Of a stretch of DNA of 45,513 bases, positions 42,626 to 45,513 are shown one piece after another. The stretch spans positions 1 through 45,513 of the forward strand of contig JAERTF010000030.1 of assembly GCA_016845105.1 (NCBI GenBank), given 5' to 3'. Below the pieces are notes generated by a model. It did no database searches, was not told the DNA's origin, and saw only the letters and a program-made list of their open reading frames with translations. Position numbers and translations under genes: made by a program. How positions within the stretch are numbered: position 1 is the first letter of the stretch; each line of letters starts with the position of its first letter. Source of the stretch: Bacteroidota bacterium. Lineage in GTDB: Bacteria; Bacteroidota; Bacteroidia; Bacteroidales; F082.

Positions 42626-43312
42626 TTATCTGTTGAATTTATATCCAACACCTTTAACTGTGCGTATAAACTCTTGTCCTATTTTTTCTCTAATCTTTCT
42701 TATGTGTACATCTATAGTTCTATCACCTACTATCACATCATTTCCCCAAACTTTCTGAAAAATCTCTTCTCTTGAAAATACTTTGTCTGGTGCTGAGGCT
42801 AGTAGGTAAACCATCTTAAATTCCTTATTGGGAAGAATTATTTCTGAACTATCCTTTATAATAACAAACCTCTCTTTGTCAATAATTATTTCTTTAATTT
42901 TAATAATGTTTTCTTTGGGATTTTGTTTAGATGAAAAGCGACGAAGGATTGCTGCAATTCTACTAAGTAATACCTTTGGTTTTATTGGTTTTGTTACAAA
43001 ATCATCAGCACCAGCTTCAAAACCAGCAATTTGAGAATAATCTTCTGATCGTGCTGTTAAAAACACAATAATTATATCTTGTAAACTTTCGTTTTTTCTA
43101 ATCTCCTGTACTGCAGATATACCATCCATTTCGGGCATCATTACATCCATTAGAATAAGAGTAGGCTTGTGTTTTTTTGCTTTTTCAACAGCTTTAATAC
43201 CATTGTTTGCAGTAAAAACTCTGTAACCTTCTTTCTTAAGATTATAGCTTAGAAACTCAACTATATCTTCATCATCGTCCACAAGCAGAATACTGAACTT
43301 GCTATTATCCAT
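42626..43312 (-). CDS. OmpR/PhoB-family response regulator
   Basis: 228 residues: a receiver domain with LLVDDDEDI, phospho-acceptor Asp56 in LILMDVMMP, a conserved Thr in FLTARSED and Lys in FVTKPIKP. A winged-helix DNA-binding domain (about 130-228) follows, with REEIFQKVWGNDVIVGDRTIDVHIRKIREKI. It is the partner of the following PhoR-like kinase. In Bacteroidota this arrangement commonly controls phosphate starvation, but no pst or pho genes are nearby to prove it. Confidence 0.92.
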   Translation of the reverse strand: MDNSKFSILLVDDDEDIVEFLSYNLKKEGYRVFTANNGIKAVEKAKKHKPTLILMDVMMPEMDGISAVQEIRKNESLQDIIIVFLTARSEDYSQIAGFEAGADDFVTKPIKPKVLLSRIAAILRRFSSKQNPKENIIKIKEIIIDKERFVIIKDSSEIILPNKEFKMVYLLASAPDKVFSREEIFQKVWGNDVIVGDRTIDVHIRKIREKIGQEFIRTVKGVGYKFNR

Positions 43313-43457
43313 TATATTATTATATATCGTTTATTTGTTGCAAGGTACCAAAAATTATACTTTTAGGTTAAATCACATATTAATTTTAGGTTAACAATTA
43401 GCCGTTAATCTCGGGTGATAAATGTTCAACATTAAATATTACTCTATCAAATATCGT

Positions 43458-43465
43458 TAAATTTG
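43458..43465 (+). promoter_or_regulatory. TAnnTTTG -7 box at the uvrC start region
   Basis: TAAATTTG matches the consensus. It covers the most upstream TTG of the uvrC frame, so transcription would begin downstream of that codon and a later start must be used. Confidence 0.45.
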
Positions 43466-43483
43466 CGAAAAAATACTACTTAT

Positions 43484-45295
43484 TTGACTACACAAAACAT
43501 TACCGAAAAGTTGAGTACAATGGTGAGGGCTCTCCCAGGAAAACCAGGAGTATATCAATATTATGGTAAGGATAATAATATTATCTATGTAGGAAAAGCA
43601 AAGAATATAAAGAAACGGGTAGGAAGTTATTTCACAAAATCTAATCAGTCGGGGAAACTCAAAGTTCTTGTTAGCAAAATTTGTGATATAAAATTCATTG
43701 TAACGGAAACAGAGTTAGATGCTCTTCTTCTTGAAAACAATCTCATAAAAAAATATCAGCCACGGTATAATATACAGCTTAAGGATGATAAAACGTTTCC
43801 GTGGCTTTGTTTAAAAAATGAACCATTTCCACGGCTTTTTCCAACAAGAGTGGTAGTTAATGACGGTTCTGAATATTTTGGCCCCTATGCTTCGGTTCGA
43901 ATGATGAAGACCATACTAGATATAGTAAAACAACTTTACCAGCTCAGAACATGTACATTAAATCTCTCGGAATTAAGAATCAAAAAAGGAAATTATAAAG
44001 TTTGTCTTGAGTACCATATTGGAAACTGTAAAGGTCCGTGCATTGGAGCACAATCCGAAAAAGATTATAAAGATACAGTTGGTCAGATAAGGTCAATTAT
44101 AAAAGGAAATATTGGATCTGTTATTTCTGAACTAACTCAGTTGATGTCTGGTTTTGCAGATAGTTATGAATTTGAAAAGGCTCAGGTTGTTAAGGAAAAG
44201 ATAGAATTACTTGAAAAATATAAGAGCAAGTCGACAATAGTTAATCCAAAAATTCATAATGTGGATGTGATGTCGATGGTTAATGGTGATAATAACTCTT
44301 ACATTAACTATTTAAAAATTATAAATGGAGCTATAGTTCAATCACATACGGTTGAAATAAAAAAGAAGTTAGCTGAAACTGATGTTAAGGTATTAACTTT
44401 TGCTATTCTCGATTTCAGACAGCGGTTTGAAAGTGAATCCAAAGAAATTATACTTCCTATGATTCCTGAGCTTGAATTGCCAGGTGTTAAAATAACTGTT
44501 CCAAAACGAGGAGATAAAAAGCAGCTATTGGATCTTAGTGAAAGAAATGCGAAACATTCAAAAATCGAACGTCAAAAACAAAAAGATTTAATTGATCCCG
44601 ATAGACACAAAAAAAGAATCTTAGCTAGGATGCAAAAAGATCTTCATATGAGTGTAGCACCTATTTGTATTGAGTGTTTTGATAATTCTAACATTCAAGG
44701 TGATTACCCGGTAGCGGCAATGGTACAGTTTATTGATACTTTACCAAATAAAAAGGCGTATAGACATTTTAATATCAAAACAGTGGAGGGAGCAAACGAC
44801 TATGCATCAATGGAAGAGGTAGTGAAGCGGAGGTATACCAGGTTAATAGATGAAAATAAAGAATTACCTCAATTAATAATTGTAGATGGTGGAAAGGGGC
44901 AGCTAAGTTCGGCAGTTAAAGCTCTAAAGTCAATAGATCTATATGGCAAGGTTACAATAATTGGTATTGCAAAACGACTGGAAGAGATTTATTTTCCCAA
45001 CGATTCTATTCCCCTGTATCTTGATAAAACTTCAGAAACCCTTAAAATAATTCAGCGACTGAGAGATGAAGCACATCGTTTCGGTATAACTCACCATCGA
45101 AAAAAAAGAGAAAAAGGAACAATAAAGTCTGTGTTAACTAACATTGAAGGGGTTGGGCACACCACCGCTCAGAAGCTACTATGGAAGTTTAAGTCTGTAA
45201 AAAAGATTAGAAAAGCTGATTTATCAGACATAGTTGAGGTAATTGGTAAGGCAAAGGCGGAAATAGTTTTCAATTATTTTAATAAATCCGACTAG
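43484..45295 (+). CDS. uvrC: Excinuclease ABC subunit C
   Basis: About 600 residues. The N-terminal GIY-YIG nuclease domain has LPGKPGVYQYYG and IIYVGKAKNIKKRVGSYF, followed by the cysteine-rich linker (CLEYHIGNCKGPCIG), a UVR motif (FEKAQVVKEKIELLE), the RNase H-like endonuclease domain (CIECFDNSNIQG; LIIVDGGKGQL) and a C-terminal helix-hairpin-helix (NIEGVGHTTAQKLL). It makes both incisions in nucleotide excision repair. No ATG precedes the conserved part except one at 43520, which would trim the first helix. The TTG at 43484 is the best compromise given the promoter box at 43458-43465. A strong terminator follows. Confidence 0.92.
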   Translation: MTTQNITEKLSTMVRALPGKPGVYQYYGKDNNIIYVGKAKNIKKRVGSYFTKSNQSGKLKVLVSKICDIKFIVTETELDALLLENNLIKKYQPRYNIQLKDDKTFPWLCLKNEPFPRLFPTRVVVNDGSEYFGPYASVRMMKTILDIVKQLYQLRTCTLNLSELRIKKGNYKVCLEYHIGNCKGPCIGAQSEKDYKDTVGQIRSIIKGNIGSVISELTQLMSGFADSYEFEKAQVVKEKIELLEKYKSKSTIVNPKIHNVDVMSMVNGDNNSYINYLKIINGAIVQSHTVEIKKKLAETDVKVLTFAILDFRQRFESESKEIILPMIPELELPGVKITVPKRGDKKQLLDLSERNAKHSKIERQKQKDLIDPDRHKKRILARMQKDLHMSVAPICIECFDNSNIQGDYPVAAMVQFIDTLPNKKAYRHFNIKTVEGANDYASMEEVVKRRYTRLIDENKELPQLIIVDGGKGQLSSAVKALKSIDLYGKVTIIGIAKRLEEIYFPNDSIPLYLDKTSETLKIIQRLRDEAHRFGITHHRKKREKGTIKSVLTNIEGVGHTTAQKLLWKFKSVKKIRKADLSDIVEVIGKAKAEIVFNYFNKSD

Positions 45296-45345
45296 AATTT
45301 AAACTTTCAAATATTTGGCTTAATTTCATTAAAGCACATAAAAAG

Positions 45346-45378
45346 AAAAGTCCCTAGACCAGGCGGTCTGGGACTTTT
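45346..45378 (+). terminator. Intrinsic terminator after uvrC
   Basis: AAAAGTCCCTAGACC pairs with GGTCTGGGACTTTT around the loop AGGC, with one bulged T. A-tract and T-tract on either side make it bidirectional. It begins 51 bases after the uvrC stop. Confidence 0.75.
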
Positions 45379-45396
45379 CACATATTAACCTAAAAA

Positions 45397-45412
45397 CCCT
45401 CATGATTGAGGG
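45397..45412. terminator. Second small hairpin behind the uvrC terminator
   Basis: CCCTCA pairs with TGAGGG around TGAT, flanked by A-rich sequence. It may be an accessory or opposite-direction terminator. Bases 45413-45513 to the window end show nothing else. Confidence 0.35.
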
Positions 45413-45513
45413 ATAACCCAAAAAATTAACCTGCTAAAGTTAATAGTTCTATGAAGAACCACTGCAAATATACAACATTTTATATAGTTTCCTTCTAAAT
45501 AACCCATTTTTTT

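Overview
The window is AT-rich bacterial DNA from a member of the Bacteroidota. The evidence is: a type IX secretion (T9SS) C-terminal sorting domain on a secreted nuclease, a TonB-dependent receptor with a carboxypeptidase-like N-terminal domain, a hybrid two-component sensor with a Reg_prop/Y_Y_Y periplasmic sensor, PhoR/PhoB-like and LytS-like kinases, and repeated TAnnTTTG promoter boxes instead of a sigma70-type -10. The biotin-dependent Na+ pump and the overall gene mix fit a marine or anaerobic Bacteroidales/Marinilabiliales-type organism, but I cannot fix the genus. I see no rRNA, tRNA, CRISPR array, insertion sequence or prophage. Most of the window reads as chromosomal core plus lineage-specific envelope genes.

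Layout. 0.15-1.7 kb: a seven-repeat FG-GAP/VCBS propeller protein (minus). 2.0-6.3 kb: methylmalonyl-CoA epimerase followed by the four subunits of a Na+-translocating methylmalonyl-CoA decarboxylase; a perfect CRP-like palindrome sits on the promoter. 6.4-9.2 kb: uridine kinase, a small membrane/zinc-ribbon protein and tryptophanase, the last behind an unusually long structured leader with two tiny ORFs. 9.3-11.9 kb: free methionine-R-sulfoxide reductase, a MntP-like membrane protein that lacks the family's aspartates, a T9SS-secreted endonuclease I and a QueD-type synthase. 12.0-14.7 kb: a porin, an FMN-binding exported protein and a fructosamine-kinase-like protein. 14.7-20.8 kb: an OB-fold lipoprotein (minus) and a 1700-residue hybrid histidine kinase whose signal peptide lacks an in-frame ATG.

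20.9-23.9 kb: a DUF1289 protein (minus) and an MBOAT/DHHW polysaccharide O-acetylation pair (plus). 23.9-33.0 kb, all minus: an orphan LytS-type kinase with an FG-GAP sensor, YraN plus a metallo-beta-lactamase-fold hydrolase, RodA plus PBP2, and a TonB-dependent receptor. 33.3-35.7 kb: the remnant of an internally deleted T9SS-cargo gene, two lipoproteins and a LuxE-like acyl-protein synthetase. 35.8-40.5 kb, minus: an AsmA-like protein with a coiled-coil tail, a GC-rich multi-hairpin intergenic element, an SRAP/HMCES DNA-repair protein and a radical SAM protein. 40.6-45.3 kb: a polyprenyl diphosphate synthase (plus), a PhoR/PhoB-like two-component pair (minus) and UvrC (plus) with a strong terminator.

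Functional links. The epimerase and the decarboxylase act on consecutive steps of the succinate-propionate route: (R)- and (S)-methylmalonyl-CoA are interconverted, then decarboxylated to propionyl-CoA while Na+ is exported. RodA and PBP2 form the elongation peptidoglycan synthase. The MBOAT and DHHW proteins probably O-acetylate an unknown envelope glycan. The places most worth a second look are the tryptophanase leader (7.6-7.84 kb), the GC-rich hairpin element (38.81-38.94 kb), the palindrome at the epimerase promoter, the broken start of the large sensor kinase, and the aspartate-less MntP-like protein.
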